A stretch of DNA of 64,000 bases from Sporosarcina sp. FSL K6-3457 (GCF_038007285.1 NZ_JBBOWX010000001.1:761501-825500); one strand, 5' to 3'. Positions 1 through 8,377 are shown, numbered from the stretch's first letter. A program made the numbers and translations. Notes: generated from the sequence alone by a model not told the origin.

Positions 1-2205
1 TTATTCACCCTTTTTTCGCGTGGAAAGGGAAAATTTGATTCTAAAGGGTATCACAATTACATCCAATGGCTGGCTTACACAGGTAAACTAGATAACTACT
101 TAGATCGAAGCATTTCCTATATTTACATGCGAGATCTGGGCAAAGCCTTGGACTCATCTGACACACAGGCTAGTGTTCGACGTACAGCCGAGAGCCTGAA
201 AAATCATCTGACACAATCCAATGCAACAGATGCCGAGACATTTAGTATGGCTTGGTTATATCGACAGGCTCAGAAGGAAAGCGTTGAGCCCGCTATGATC
301 TGGGTGATGGATAAATTAAAGACGGTATCCTTCAATATACCGAAGGGGATGGATGCTGCGGAAGCCAAACGAAAGCTTATCAAAATTATGGCAGGGGTTA
401 TCATTCATGTGAATGAAGAGATGGATGCTGATAGTACTCCTGAGGAACGTACTCAGAAACTGGATGAAGCGATTAGGCTAGGGTATTGCTATGGCTTAAC
501 CTATCCATTTATTGACGATCTTCTAGATGCCAAAGTCTTATCAGAAAAAGAGAAAAAACGTTTTGCCGAATTAATTCGTACGACACTTATCACAGAATCT
601 GTTCCAGAATTGGGTGAGTGGACTGGGAGAAATGCGGGTCTAATCCGCTATATTCATTCAGAGCTCCGAGATGCCTTTGAGTATATTAAGGCCCATCAGC
701 GACCAGAAACAAGAAGAAAGTTTTTCGAGCAATCCTTTGTATTTTTTAATTCACAGGAAGTAGATCGCACGAAGGATCTATCGAATGCCAATTACTCCAA
801 TGAAGAGCTGTATATCCCCGTCATTTTAAAATCTTCATATTCCCGATTAATTACCCGCTCAGTTATTAGTGCGCCTGAGGATGAGGGCTTCGACAACCGA
901 ACATTTTTATATGGCATTTACAATCAGCTAGCGGATGATTTTGCTGATATGTTTGAGGATATGGAGGAAGGAAGAGTAACCCCTTATACGTACTATATGA
1001 AATATCATGACAAGCGTTTGGATCTTATCAATCCTTTCGAATTGTATTGGACGGTCATTTTTAATTTGATCCATAACGTGTATCACTCAGATAGCAAGAC
1101 CTGTGAGGTAATTCTTGATCGTGTAATAAACGGGTTGAAACGATTTAAGAAACGAATGGGAACTAAAAAATATGACGAGGTTATGAAGCTATTTGCTGCT
1201 GGAAACACAAAATTTAGCTATGTCGTTCAAAAAATGGTTCGAAAAGCAGAAGACGTAGATTTCTTTGATAAACTGCTTCGGGATCATATGATTACTAATT
1301 TGAAAAATGAGCGGAAAGAGCAGGAAGACTTTTCAGAGATGATTGAAACTGTACGCAAACAGATTAACAGCTCATTAAATATCCCTACAGAAGAAAATAG
1401 ATCTTTGATGACAGACCCCATCATTGATGCAGCCAATTATAGTTTAGCAAGTGATGGCAAGCGGTTGAGACCAATCATGACTTGGGTTATGGGTGTTACT
1501 GAGTATGGTTTAAATAAGTCTGCAATTGTGCCACTTCTGAAATCATTGGAATATATGCACACGGCATCCCTTATTTTTGATGATTTACCGTCCCAGGATA
1601 ATGCGTCCACCCGTAGGGGGCGTTCGACTTTACATCAAGTGTATGACGTTGCCACCGCAGAATTAACGGCACTTTATCTAACCCAAAAAGCGATGGAAGA
1701 ACAGGCATCTCTTGACCAGTTCAATCCTAAAACCGTGCTCCACTTGATACGATATTCATCCCAAGTGACGGGGGATATGTGTAGGGGACAGGCGATGGAT
1801 TTAGATTCCAAAGGGAAATCGTTGACATTGGAACAATTGAATATGATGTGCTTTTATAAGACGGGAATCGCATTCGAAGCTTCACTGATAATGCCGGCAA
1901 TTCTCGCTGGTGTAGAGGAGTCGGAAAGAGGAGCCTTGAAAAAATTCGCCCGTCATGCCGGCATTGCATTTCAGATCAAGGACGATTTGCTGGATGTTGA
2001 AGGAGATTTAACTGTGCTTGGAAAGCCGATTGGAAAAGATGCTGAAAACAACAGCTCAACATTTGTGTCAGTGTTAGGCGTTACAGGTGCAAAAAAAGCG
2101 ATGTGGGAGCATTATTGTTGTGCAATGGAAGTATTGCAAGATGTACCACGTAATACTGGTTTTTTGAAGCATTTATTAAATTATATTGTGAATCGGGATC
2201 ATTGA
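1..2205 (+). CDS. Two-domain polyprenyl synthetase (5' end outside window)
   Basis: The reading frame is open from base 1, so the gene starts upstream; an internal ATG lies at 127 and residues below are counted from it. The C-terminal half (about 400-692) is a trans-isoprenyl diphosphate synthase: GKRLRP at 444-449, a first aspartate motif DDLPSQD at 485-491, and the second motif DDLLD at 619-623. Such enzymes condense isopentenyl diphosphate with allylic diphosphates using Mg2+ in the cytoplasm. The N-terminal half is helical and carries DDLLD at 130-134 and DDFADMFED at 270-278, spaced like the metal-binding motifs of another class I isoprenoid synthase fold. I infer a tandem or fused enzyme; its product is unknown. 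A strong terminator follows 7 bases after the stop. Confidence 0.85.
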   Translation, partial: LFTLFSRGKGKFDSKGYHNYIQWLAYTGKLDNYLDRSISYIYMRDLGKALDSSDTQASVRRTAESLKNHLTQSNATDAETFSMAWLYRQAQKESVEPAMIWVMDKLKTVSFNIPKGMDAAEAKRKLIKIMAGVIIHVNEEMDADSTPEERTQKLDEAIRLGYCYGLTYPFIDDLLDAKVLSEKEKKRFAELIRTTLITESVPELGEWTGRNAGLIRYIHSELRDAFEYIKAHQRPETRRKFFEQSFVFFNSQEVDRTKDLSNANYSNEELYIPVILKSSYSRLITRSVISAPEDEGFDNRTFLYGIYNQLADDFADMFEDMEEGRVTPYTYYMKYHDKRLDLINPFELYWTVIFNLIHNVYHSDSKTCEVILDRVINGLKRFKKRMGTKKYDEVMKLFAAGNTKFSYVVQKMVRKAEDVDFFDKLLRDHMITNLKNERKEQEDFSEMIETVRKQINSSLNIPTEENRSLMTDPIIDAANYSLASDGKRLRPIMTWVMGVTEYGLNKSAIVPLLKSLEYMHTASLIFDDLPSQDNASTRRGRSTLHQVYDVATAELTALYLTQKAMEEQASLDQFNPKTVLHLIRYSSQVTGDMCRGQAMDLDSKGKSLTLEQLNMMCFYKTGIAFEASLIMPAILAGVEESERGALKKFARHAGIAFQIKDDLLDVEGDLTVLGKPIGKDAENNSSTFVSVLGVTGAKKAMWEHYCCAMEVLQDVPRNTGFLKHLLNYIVNRDH

Positions 2206-2212
2206 GTTAGAT

Positions 2213-2250
2213 ATCCAAGTTAATGGGGACCTCATTAACTTGGATTTTTT
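2213..2250 (+). terminator. Rho-independent terminator after polyprenyl synthetase gene
   Basis: A perfect 13-bp stem (2213-2225 with 2233-2245) and a 7-base loop are followed by a T run. It ends the preceding transcript and isolates the sigma factor operon. Confidence 0.9.
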
Positions 2251-2323
2251 ATAAAGTCCTACATATTTTTAGACTTTTATGTTTTCTGAATCGTCTAATA
2301 AGTGGGGAGGGGGGATACTTATT

Positions 2324-2839
2324 ATGGAACAGGAGGATGCAAGCTTTCGAGCGATTATTAATGAACATAATGATTATTTGCTTCGGCTTAGTTATTTATA
2401 TGTGAAAGATTGGAATGCAGCGGAAGATATTGTACAAGATGTGTTTATTAAGTATTGGATAACGTCAGAACAATTTCAAGCACAATCAAGCTTGCGAACC
2501 TACTTAACCCGCATGGCTATTAATCGATGCAAAGATTACTTAAAAAGCTGGCGATACAGGACACAAACACTAACAAATATTTTCCCTGGAATGATTCGCC
2601 CGAAAAATCGACTCATTTTACAAGATGAACAATTGATGGTGGCTGATGCTGTATTGTCACTGCCTATTAAATTTCGTGAAGTGATTATTCTATACTATTT
2701 TGAAGAATTAACTATGCGTGAAATTGCAGCAGTCATAAATATATCAGAAAGTACGATTAAATATCGGTTGAAGACGGCGAAAGAGCGTTTGAAGGATAAG
2801 TTATCGACTCAACAATGGGAGGTGCTAAAAAGTGAATGA
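2324..2839 (+). CDS. ECF-type RNA polymerase sigma factor
   Basis: A 171-residue group IV sigma-70 factor. Region 2 spans roughly 5-75 (core-binding/-10 recognition helices with AEDIVQDVF) and region 4 spans 105-160 (an HTH with LTMREIAAVINISESTIK). ECF factors direct RNA polymerase to a small stress regulon and are held inactive by a membrane anti-sigma factor. The ATG at 2324 is preferred over an in-frame ATG at 2279 because a G-rich Shine-Dalgarno (GGGGAGGGGGG, 2304-2314) lies just upstream. The stop overlaps the next gene's start by 8 bases, indicating translational coupling with the putative anti-sigma factor. The signal sensed cannot be told from the sequence. Confidence 0.92.
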   Translation: MEQEDASFRAIINEHNDYLLRLSYLYVKDWNAAEDIVQDVFIKYWITSEQFQAQSSLRTYLTRMAINRCKDYLKSWRYRTQTLTNIFPGMIRPKNRLILQDEQLMVADAVLSLPIKFREVIILYYFEELTMREIAAVINISESTIKYRLKTAKERLKDKLSTQQWEVLKSE

Positions 2840-3668
2840 AATTAAACGGCAATTAGAAGTGAAAATCGGTGATACGGCACAACAGCAGCGAAATGTGATA
2901 AGGAAAATTAATGAACAATATCCAACACATGCGAAAAATAGGCCCCCCTTTTTCACTATTGCAGCCAATCTAGCGCTTTTTGCGGCAACCTGTCTATTTG
3001 TCTTTTCTTTTATTGATAAGGAAGGGTTAGACACGGCCACTATTAATGCTGTGCCGATACCGATTGCGGGGGAGAAAGGAAGCGTGATTGAAGCAAATGA
3101 GGTATTGACTCCGATTACTGAGGAACGGAAGCGGCAATATTATCAGCGGTATGTTGAAATAGTGGAGAAAGCAATGGAAAAGAAGATTGGATTTTCTATT
3201 GGTGTTGAACCAATAGAGGAGTTTAAGGAATCTGATTGGATAGAACCAGCGGAATTTGAAAAAATAATCCAAAATGACGTGACAGCATTTTTAGCAACGG
3301 AACGCGAAACACTTGCTGCTGTGTCTACTGATTTAAAGCCTGCTGTAACCAATCCGACTGGCGAAACAACTAAAGCCGCATATCTATATTTTCCTGATGT
3401 AGTAAAGAAAATTGAAGTCGCAGCGATATTCGATACACAGTACAATGCAGATAAAAATCGTCAATTATTTAGCAATGTGGATGTGATTACAACAAAATTT
3501 CTTAGCACTCATGGTACATGGGGACAAACATTTCAGAAAGCTACTTTACTAGATGGGGGAAGAACATATAGTATCTATATTGAAGGGGTTTTCTATGCGA
3601 ATAACGTAACATTTGAAAAAGCATTTACAATTGAATTCCATTGTGATGAGTTTGGAAATATATATTAA
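2832..3668 (+). CDS. Putative membrane anti-sigma factor for the upstream ECF sigma
   Basis: The protein has 278 residues and a GTG start inside the end of the sigma gene. A short basic, helical cytoplasmic N-terminus (1-38) is followed by one membrane span (about 40-61), and the rest is extracytoplasmic. Position and topology match ECF anti-sigma factors: the N-terminus would bind the sigma factor and the outer domain would receive the signal. The N-terminus has no HxxxCxxC zinc motif, so it is not a classical ZAS-type anti-sigma. The outer domain is not one I recognise. Assignment rests on gene order and topology; it could also be an unrelated co-transcribed membrane protein. Confidence 0.65.
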   Translation: MNEIKRQLEVKIGDTAQQQRNVIRKINEQYPTHAKNRPPFFTIAANLALFAATCLFVFSFIDKEGLDTATINAVPIPIAGEKGSVIEANEVLTPITEERKRQYYQRYVEIVEKAMEKKIGFSIGVEPIEEFKESDWIEPAEFEKIIQNDVTAFLATERETLAAVSTDLKPAVTNPTGETTKAAYLYFPDVVKKIEVAAIFDTQYNADKNRQLFSNVDVITTKFLSTHGTWGQTFQKATLLDGGRTYSIYIEGVFYANNVTFEKAFTIEFHCDEFGNIY

Positions 3669-3731
3669 TAGTGTTTTTATTGAAGAAGTGATTCCTGAAA
3701 TAACAATCGAATTTAAGTTGTTGTATAAAGG

Positions 3732-3775
3732 AACGATGGAACCTAGGCAATCCATCGTTTCTTTTTGTATTTTTT
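3732..3775 (+). terminator. Terminator after sigma/anti-sigma operon
   Basis: A 9-bp perfect stem (3732-3740 with 3751-3759), a 10-base loop and a T-rich tail lie about 60 bases after the anti-sigma stop. Confidence 0.8.
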
Positions 3776-4009
3776 AAAAAGGATTTTAACTCATTGTCTT
3801 ATATTGAATCTAAGAAGTATTGCCAATTTTTTTGTAGAAATTATTGAAGTTAAGCAGCAGTAGTCTTGAATAAGATGGATTGCTTTTTAACGATATTCTG
3901 GATTTTTTTTGAAATTTGAAACTTATGTTTATTTCAAACGTATTAAAGTTAAGGGGCTGAAGCATTTTCAAAAAGAACCTTAGATAAGGATAATAACAAT
4001 ATGATTTTG
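3776..4009. other. Intergenic stretch with no recognised feature
   Basis: AT-rich sequence between the terminator and the ribosome binding site of the next gene. No convincing ORF, promoter or repeat was seen. Confidence 0.6.
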
Positions 4010-4025
4010 GAGGTGTGTTTAAGTT

Positions 4026-4232
4026 ATGAACTATGAATATAAAGAGAAAGAAAAGAAAGATAGTTTATGTGTTTCGATTAGAGACAGGGGTGAGAACTCA
4101 TTACTCGAAGTGGAGATAAAAGGAAATAACGTAGAAATAGTTACATATGTTCGAAGTGACAAAACAACACATTTCAAAATGCCCCTGGAACTCTTCGAAC
4201 AAATGTACAAAAAATTGATGGGTGATCATTAA
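4026..4232 (+). CDS. Small hypothetical protein, 68 residues
   Basis: A short acidic/basic mixed protein with no signal peptide or membrane span. The start is supported by GGAGGTG at about 4012-4018. It begins with a lysine/glutamate-rich stretch (residues 5-12), followed by alternating hydrophobic residues that look beta-rich. No family was recognised. It lies 3 bases before the next gene, so the two are probably co-transcribed. Confidence 0.6.
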   Translation: MNYEYKEKEKKDSLCVSIRDRGENSLLEVEIKGNNVEIVTYVRSDKTTHFKMPLELFEQMYKKLMGDH

Positions 4233-4235
4233 TTA

Positions 4236-4706
4236 GTGGATAAATATATTTTTACTATTCCCTTGATGAAGGGAGTAAAAAAAGCATTCGAAATAAATAA
4301 TGAAAAAGGATTAACCATTGCTAAAGTACTAAGATTCTATCCTAATTTCCTGAATATATTAACGGAAATATTTTTAACGGGATGGGAAGTTAATATAAAA
4401 GCTACAGAAGGTGATAAAGAGTTTTTAATCAGAGAGCATTTTCGTTGGACAAAAAATGAATGGTCAATATTTGAAAATGGATTAAAAATAGGTACTCTAA
4501 CTAATATCAAGGCAATTGAATTCGGTGATACAAAAGAAATTGTTATTCAAGGTGAAAATTACTACTATCTTGATAAGCCACTCGAAACAAAAACATTTAT
4601 ACAAGACGAAAATAAAAATGTAATTGCAATAGTTGATTATAAACTGTTTGATTTATCACGAAAAAAAGAAATAGTCTTGTATAGCAATGAAATAGCAATG
4701 AAATAG
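4236..4706 (+). CDS. Hypothetical protein, possibly tubby C-terminal-like fold
   Basis: 156 residues from a GTG start, with no strong Shine-Dalgarno, so translation probably couples to the gene 3 bases upstream. No signal peptide or membrane span is seen. The body alternates short beta-type segments with turns (for example around residues 75-105), which reminds me of LURP-one/tubby-like proteins of Bacilli; this is a weak impression, not a motif match. Codon use is more AT-rich than the surrounding housekeeping genes. The last codons and stop lie in an 11-bp tandem repeat, so the C-terminus may vary between strains. Confidence 0.5.
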   Translation: MDKYIFTIPLMKGVKKAFEINNEKGLTIAKVLRFYPNFLNILTEIFLTGWEVNIKATEGDKEFLIREHFRWTKNEWSIFENGLKIGTLTNIKAIEFGDTKEIVIQGENYYYLDKPLETKTFIQDENKNVIAIVDYKLFDLSRKKEIVLYSNEIAMK

Positions 4707-4718
4707 CAATGAAATAGC
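4681..4718 (+). repeat. 11-bp tandem repeat, about 3.4 copies, spanning a stop codon
   Basis: The unit ATAGCAATGAA starts at 4681, 4692 and 4703, with a partial copy from 4714. It encodes the C-terminus and the TAG stop (4704-4706) of the preceding gene. Confidence 0.9.
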
Positions 4719-4974
4719 TGTTACTTTGTTGGTCTGTATTGACTATTTATCGACTCTAAAGAAGAAATGAAAAACAACTTAACACTTTTAACTTTAGTAT
4801 ATTCTTATTAATTGAAAATCTTAGTGAACTAACGAGGTGCTTTAGTGTAATAACAGTAATCCTTTTCTTCTTGTGCTAACGAGGCGGTTTAAATACAAAA
4901 TTAAGTTCTGTTTTACATGAACAGGCGCAAGTTCCTGATAACTGTAAAGATAGTAATTCAGGAGGTTACTACAT

Positions 4975-5595
4975 ATGAAGAACAGTAATACCAATATCCT
5001 AGTATTTTTATGCGCCATTTATATTATTTATTTTATTTATTCAATATTCCAAAACGCTAATACCCCTCCCATTACATTTACATTAATTTGTATTTATGCA
5101 CTAATTTATCTTGCTGATGAAATAGTATTAAAGGATAAATTGTCTAAATGGGGGACTGGAAAGAGTTTTGATAATATGCGTAAAGTAGAATGGTATAGGC
5201 TCATAACTGCTCCATTTTTTCATATGAACTTACTACATATGATGGCAAACCTTTTCGGTATATATTTTGTAGGTTCTTTTCTAGAAGACAAAATTGGCAG
5301 CGGTTTGTTTCTGCTTATGTACATGGTGGGAAACCTTTTAGTTTCCTTATTGTTTTCTGCATTTTCTTCATTTATTAAAGGGACAGGAGCTTCCCCTGGT
5401 ATATTTGCTTTAATTGGTTGTATTTTTTACTTGTATATACAAACACCAGAGTTATTCGATTTTCATTTCGGTTCTTGGCAAACAAGTTATTTAATCCTTT
5501 ATACAACTTTGGGTAACTTCATAGGTCTTGGAGGGGCTATTTCTCATGTCCTTGGCTTCATTTTTGGAATATTGATGAGTATGTTACTATTTTAA
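4975..5595 (+). CDS. Rhomboid-family intramembrane serine protease
   Basis: A 206-residue polytopic membrane protein with about six to seven spans. The rhomboid signature HxxxHxxxN occurs in the segment HMNLLHMMANLFG (about residues 83-95). The catalytic serine motif appears as GASPG (about 138-142), where GxSG is usual, and the catalytic histidine is in SHVLGF near the C-terminus (about 190). Rhomboids cut membrane proteins within the bilayer. A clear AGGAGG lies 8 bases upstream of the ATG. It stands alone between two AT-rich gaps. The serine-histidine dyad is kept, so activity is likely, but the substrate is unknown. Confidence 0.85.
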   Translation: MKNSNTNILVFLCAIYIIYFIYSIFQNANTPPITFTLICIYALIYLADEIVLKDKLSKWGTGKSFDNMRKVEWYRLITAPFFHMNLLHMMANLFGIYFVGSFLEDKIGSGLFLLMYMVGNLLVSLLFSAFSSFIKGTGASPGIFALIGCIFYLYIQTPELFDFHFGSWQTSYLILYTTLGNFIGLGGAISHVLGFIFGILMSMLLF

Positions 5596-5688
5596 TTATA
5601 ATTTCAAACCTAACATCAGTAGATTAAAGAGGACAAAGTTTTTGAAATAACATACTTAAACAAACGGGTGCTTTAGTTGACGATTATT

Positions 5689-5712
5689 GAGCCGCTTAGA
5701 CGGCTCTATTTT
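5689..5712 (+). terminator. Probable terminator after rhomboid gene
   Basis: A short GC stem (GAGCCG 5689-5694 with CGGCTC 5701-5706) is followed by TATTTT. Confidence 0.55.
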
Positions 5713-5792
5713 CACGCCTGATGATTTACCAAAAAGTAACTTAATCAAACACTAGGCACTTTCTGTCTAGTAGCTTTAGTTCGCTTTAGATT

Positions 5793-5889
5793 GAACGACT
5801 TCTATACTATTACCGGGCTGTTTTATGTATAGGGATGCGACTTCGTCGCATCCCTATACATTTTTCCGGTAATCGTATGGTAGTCGTTC
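5793..5889. repeat. Large nested palindrome with C-GAA-G type loop
   Basis: The inner stem is 16 bp and perfect (5826-5841 with 5845-5860) around a 3-base loop that reads GAA on the minus strand, closed by C-G. The outer arms (5793-5816 with 5866-5889) match at 21 of 24 positions. The whole could extrude as a cruciform or fold as single-stranded DNA or RNA. Confidence 0.9.
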
Positions 5890-6034
5890 ATCCATCGCTC
5901 TCCAAAAACACTTATACACAAAGTGCTAATGCTTTTAGGGAAGAAAGAATAGCTGGCTTTTTACTTGGATAAAAGCCGCCACGAAGAACGGATTTTACGA
6001 ACAAAGGCGAAGCGTCGAGAGTAGTTGGATAGAT

Positions 6035-6069
6035 GCCTTAATTTCTGCAAAGAACGCAGAAATTAAGGC
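6035..6069. repeat. 14-bp perfect hairpin
   Basis: GCCTTAATTTCTGC at 6035-6048 pairs with 6056-6069 across a 7-base loop. A degraded relative lies near 6598-6635. Confidence 0.85.
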
Positions 6070-6340
6070 CAATCAAACCCTACGCTGTTCGATTGGCTGA
6101 AGCTTTTACCGTGGTCCTTCCGACTGTTATTTTAGGAAGTATCATATTCTTCTTATAAAACTTACTAAAAGTAAAGTGGGAGCACCTTATACAACGTACA
6201 AGAGTGCCCGAAATTGCATCTTCGGGCACTTACTCTCTATAGAAAAAGTCATCTATTCTTTTCTTTCCAAGCAACTGCATTTTTCACTTGAACGTTGTAG
6301 GTACGCGACAGGCAAGTATTCGCAATAAGATGACTGAAAA

Positions 6341-6381
6341 AGGTGTGTCTAGAAATGACGAAGTCATTTCTAGACACACCT
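6341..6381. repeat. 19-bp perfect palindrome with GAA loop
   Basis: Arms 6341-6359 and 6363-6381 are perfectly complementary around the loop GAA (6360-6362). It is followed by ACTTTTACGGTAATC, which resembles the flank TTTTTCCGGTAATC of the palindrome at 5793-5889, so the two hairpins seem related in design but not in arm sequence. Confidence 0.9.
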
Positions 6382-6593
6382 ACTTTTACGGTAATCATGT
6401 CGTGAATAGTTAGCCGAAAGCGAACTGGAAATGCACCAGTGAAAATGGAGGTTCTCAAGCCTTTACTTACCCGTGATTTATACAATTAAATGGTTAATCA
6501 ACAGACGTGTTTTGACACATTACTATTGATAATATCTTGAACCAAACCCAGAAGGTCTAGAAATTACTAAACGTTTAGCATGAGAGAGAGAGC

Positions 6594-6714
6594 AGGATGC
6601 CTTAATTTCCACAAACAACACAGAAATACAGCCAATTGAATCCCTCGCTGTTCAATTGCCTGAAGCCATGCCCGCTCGTAACGGAAATCAGCGGGTTGCC
6701 GGATTATTTAATTC
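6594..6714 (-). repeat. Dispersed repeat family B, degraded copy
   Basis: The segment from 6660 to 6714 matches the reverse complement of the copy at 61999-62164 (shared CTCGTAACGGAAATC and GGATTATTTAATTC) with a 13-base deletion. The left part is degenerate. Confidence 0.75.
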
Positions 6715-6849
6715 AATGTATATAATATAGGAAATGGAAAAATATAAAAAGGGTGTTCATTAGTCGATTTTTGTGCTATTCTATTAATACGTTAATGCGC
6801 TAAAGTATTTTAGGTGGATATCGATCATTGAAAGGGGATTTTTACAGTT

Positions 6850-7635
6850 ATGAAACGTATAGCAACTATTTCTCTAATTATGGCCGCAGTTTTTACACTC
6901 TTAATGGGATGCGGTTCATCAGAAGGACAAACTAATAACAAATCAACTAGCGAAGTAATCATTGGGATAGATGATAAATTTGCACCGATGGGATTCCGCG
7001 ATGACAATAATGAAATTGTTGGCTTTGACATTGATTATGCCAGAGCTGCTGCTGAAAAAATGGGTATGACACCTAAATTTCAGCCCATTGATTGGAAAAC
7101 AAAAGAAACAGAACTAAGTAGTGGTCGGATTGATCTCATTTGGAACGGGTATACAATTACAGATGAGCGTAAAGAGAAGGTATTGTTCACAAAGCCTTAT
7201 TTACGAAATGCACAGGTCGTTGTTACGTTAGCTGATTCAGAAATTACTAAACTTGATGATTTGGACGGAAAAGTTGTGGGGCTTCAAGCGTTATCTTCTG
7301 CAGCGGACGCTCTTGGTGCAAATCCAATTGAATCGAAAATTAAAACAGTGACAGAATTCGCTGATAACGTTCTTGCATTGATTGACTTGAAAACAGGCCG
7401 TTTGGATGCGGTCGTCATTGATGAAGTTGTCATCGATTATTATATGTCTCAAGAAGAAGGCACATTTAAAGTGCTCGACGAATCACTTGCACCTGAAGAG
7501 TATGGAATTGGTGTGAAAAAAGGCAACGAGGAACTGCTTGAGAAGCTTCAGGCGGCACTCGATGAATTGAACGAGGATGGTACAGCTGCTGAAATCTCAG
7601 AAAAATGGTTTGGTGAAAACAAAGTTTTACAGTAA
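6850..7635 (+). CDS. Polar amino-acid ABC transporter substrate-binding lipoprotein
   Basis: 261 residues with a lipoprotein signal peptide ending in LMGC (Cys21), so it is anchored on the outer face of the membrane. The mature part is a family 3 bilobal binding protein (VIIGIDDKFAPMGFRD...GFDIDYA start, a typical amino-acid binder signature). It would deliver a polar amino acid, possibly cystine, glutamine or a basic amino acid, to the permease and ATPase encoded next. The ligand cannot be fixed from sequence. A hairpin between this gene and the permease probably lowers downstream expression relative to the binding protein. Confidence 0.9.
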   Translation: MKRIATISLIMAAVFTLLMGCGSSEGQTNNKSTSEVIIGIDDKFAPMGFRDDNNEIVGFDIDYARAAAEKMGMTPKFQPIDWKTKETELSSGRIDLIWNGYTITDERKEKVLFTKPYLRNAQVVVTLADSEITKLDDLDGKVVGLQALSSAADALGANPIESKIKTVTEFADNVLALIDLKTGRLDAVVIDEVVIDYYMSQEEGTFKVLDESLAPEEYGIGVKKGNEELLEKLQAALDELNEDGTAAEISEKWFGENKVLQ

Positions 7636-7652
7636 GTAGATAAATACGTGAC

Positions 7653-7687
7653 AAACAGGATTTCCTTGTGAAACCCTGTTTTGTTTT
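7653..7687 (+). terminator. Intra-operon attenuator-like hairpin
   Basis: A 7-bp stem (AAACAGG 7653-7659 with 7675-7681) is followed by TGTTTTT, between the binding-protein and permease genes. Partial termination here would give the usual excess of binding protein. Confidence 0.6.
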
Positions 7688-7702
7688 TGGAGGAAAGTTT
7701 TT

Positions 7703-8362
7703 ATGTCTTTTGATTATATGATTTCAATACTCAAGCCAATGCTAGAAGGGGCACAAGTAACAGTCCTCCTGTTTTTGATCGCTATTGCGGTGTCAATTCC
7801 ACTTGGTTTCCTTTTAACACTCGCGGTTAGGAGCAATATTAAGCCGCTTGCCTGGTTTGCTAATGGTTATATTTACTTAATGCGTGGTACACCTCTGTTA
7901 TTACAATTATTATTTTTTGTCTTTGGTTTGCCTTTACTTCCGATTGTCGGAGAATACTTAGTGTTTGATCGATTTGCAGCTGCTTGTTTAGGATTTATAT
8001 TGAATTATGCTGCCTACTTTGCGGAAATCTTCCGTGGTGGGCTGCTGTCGGTTGATAAGGGCCAATATGAGGCTTCACAGGTACTAGGTTTGAATAAATG
8101 GCAAACAATGACGCGGGTCATTTTGCCTCAAATGTTCCGCGTTGCCCTTCCGGCTGTAGCTAACGAATCAGTGACATTGGTGAAGGATACGGCACTCCTC
8201 TATGCCGTTGCAGTACCGGAATTATTGCACTTTGCCCAGACAGCTGTAAACCGTGATTTTACAATCGTACCTTTCTTTTTTGCAGGTATTATTTATTTAA
8301 TGATAACGCTCGTATTGACCTTATTCTTTAAATGGCTCGAACGGCGATTCAAATATGACTAA
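7703..8362 (+). CDS. Amino-acid ABC transporter permease
   Basis: 219 residues with about five membrane spans and the HisM/GlnP-type fold. The EAA loop that docks the ATPase is EASQVLGLNKWQTMTRVILP (about 134-153). It likely acts as a homodimer in the membrane with the lipoprotein encoded upstream and the ATPase encoded 15 bases downstream. A GGAGG precedes the ATG. Length and motif are normal for the family. Confidence 0.92.
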   Translation: MSFDYMISILKPMLEGAQVTVLLFLIAIAVSIPLGFLLTLAVRSNIKPLAWFANGYIYLMRGTPLLLQLLFFVFGLPLLPIVGEYLVFDRFAAACLGFILNYAAYFAEIFRGGLLSVDKGQYEASQVLGLNKWQTMTRVILPQMFRVALPAVANESVTLVKDTALLYAVAVPELLHFAQTAVNRDFTIVPFFFAGIIYLMITLVLTLFFKWLERRFKYD

Positions 8363-8377
8363 GAAGGAGCGGTGAAC

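Larger units (their letters stand above)
5729..6286. repeat. Hairpin-rich intergenic element, long copy
   Basis: About 560 bases without a credible ORF. Both ends match a shorter copy at 32174-32424: left from AAAAAGTAACTTAATCAAAC, right through an AAGTAAAGTGGGAGCACCTT block, a 9-bp hairpin (6204-6212 with 6221-6229) and a CCAAGCAACTGCATTTTT end. About 300 internal bases, including the large palindrome and a 14-bp hairpin, are missing from the 32-kb copy. The nature of the element is unknown; no transposase is present. Confidence 0.75.

Noticed and set aside
2251..2320. ECF autoregulatory promoter ahead of the sigma gene
   Set aside because: A CGTCTA at 2292-2297 resembles an ECF -10, but no TGAAC-type -35 is at the right distance and the start would fall within the ribosome site.
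3027..3445. Minus-strand ORFs opposite the anti-sigma gene
   Set aside because: These are shadow frames of a well-supported plus-strand gene and have no ribosome sites.
5793..6381. Integron attC sites or insertion-sequence ends
   Set aside because: No RYYYAAC/GTTRRRY core boxes, no integrase or transposase and no target-site duplication could be recognised; the hairpins are reported as structures only.
6249..6485. 78-residue minus-strand ORF
   Set aside because: It spans the end of the hairpin element and a perfect 19-bp palindrome, has no ribosome site and an implausible composition.
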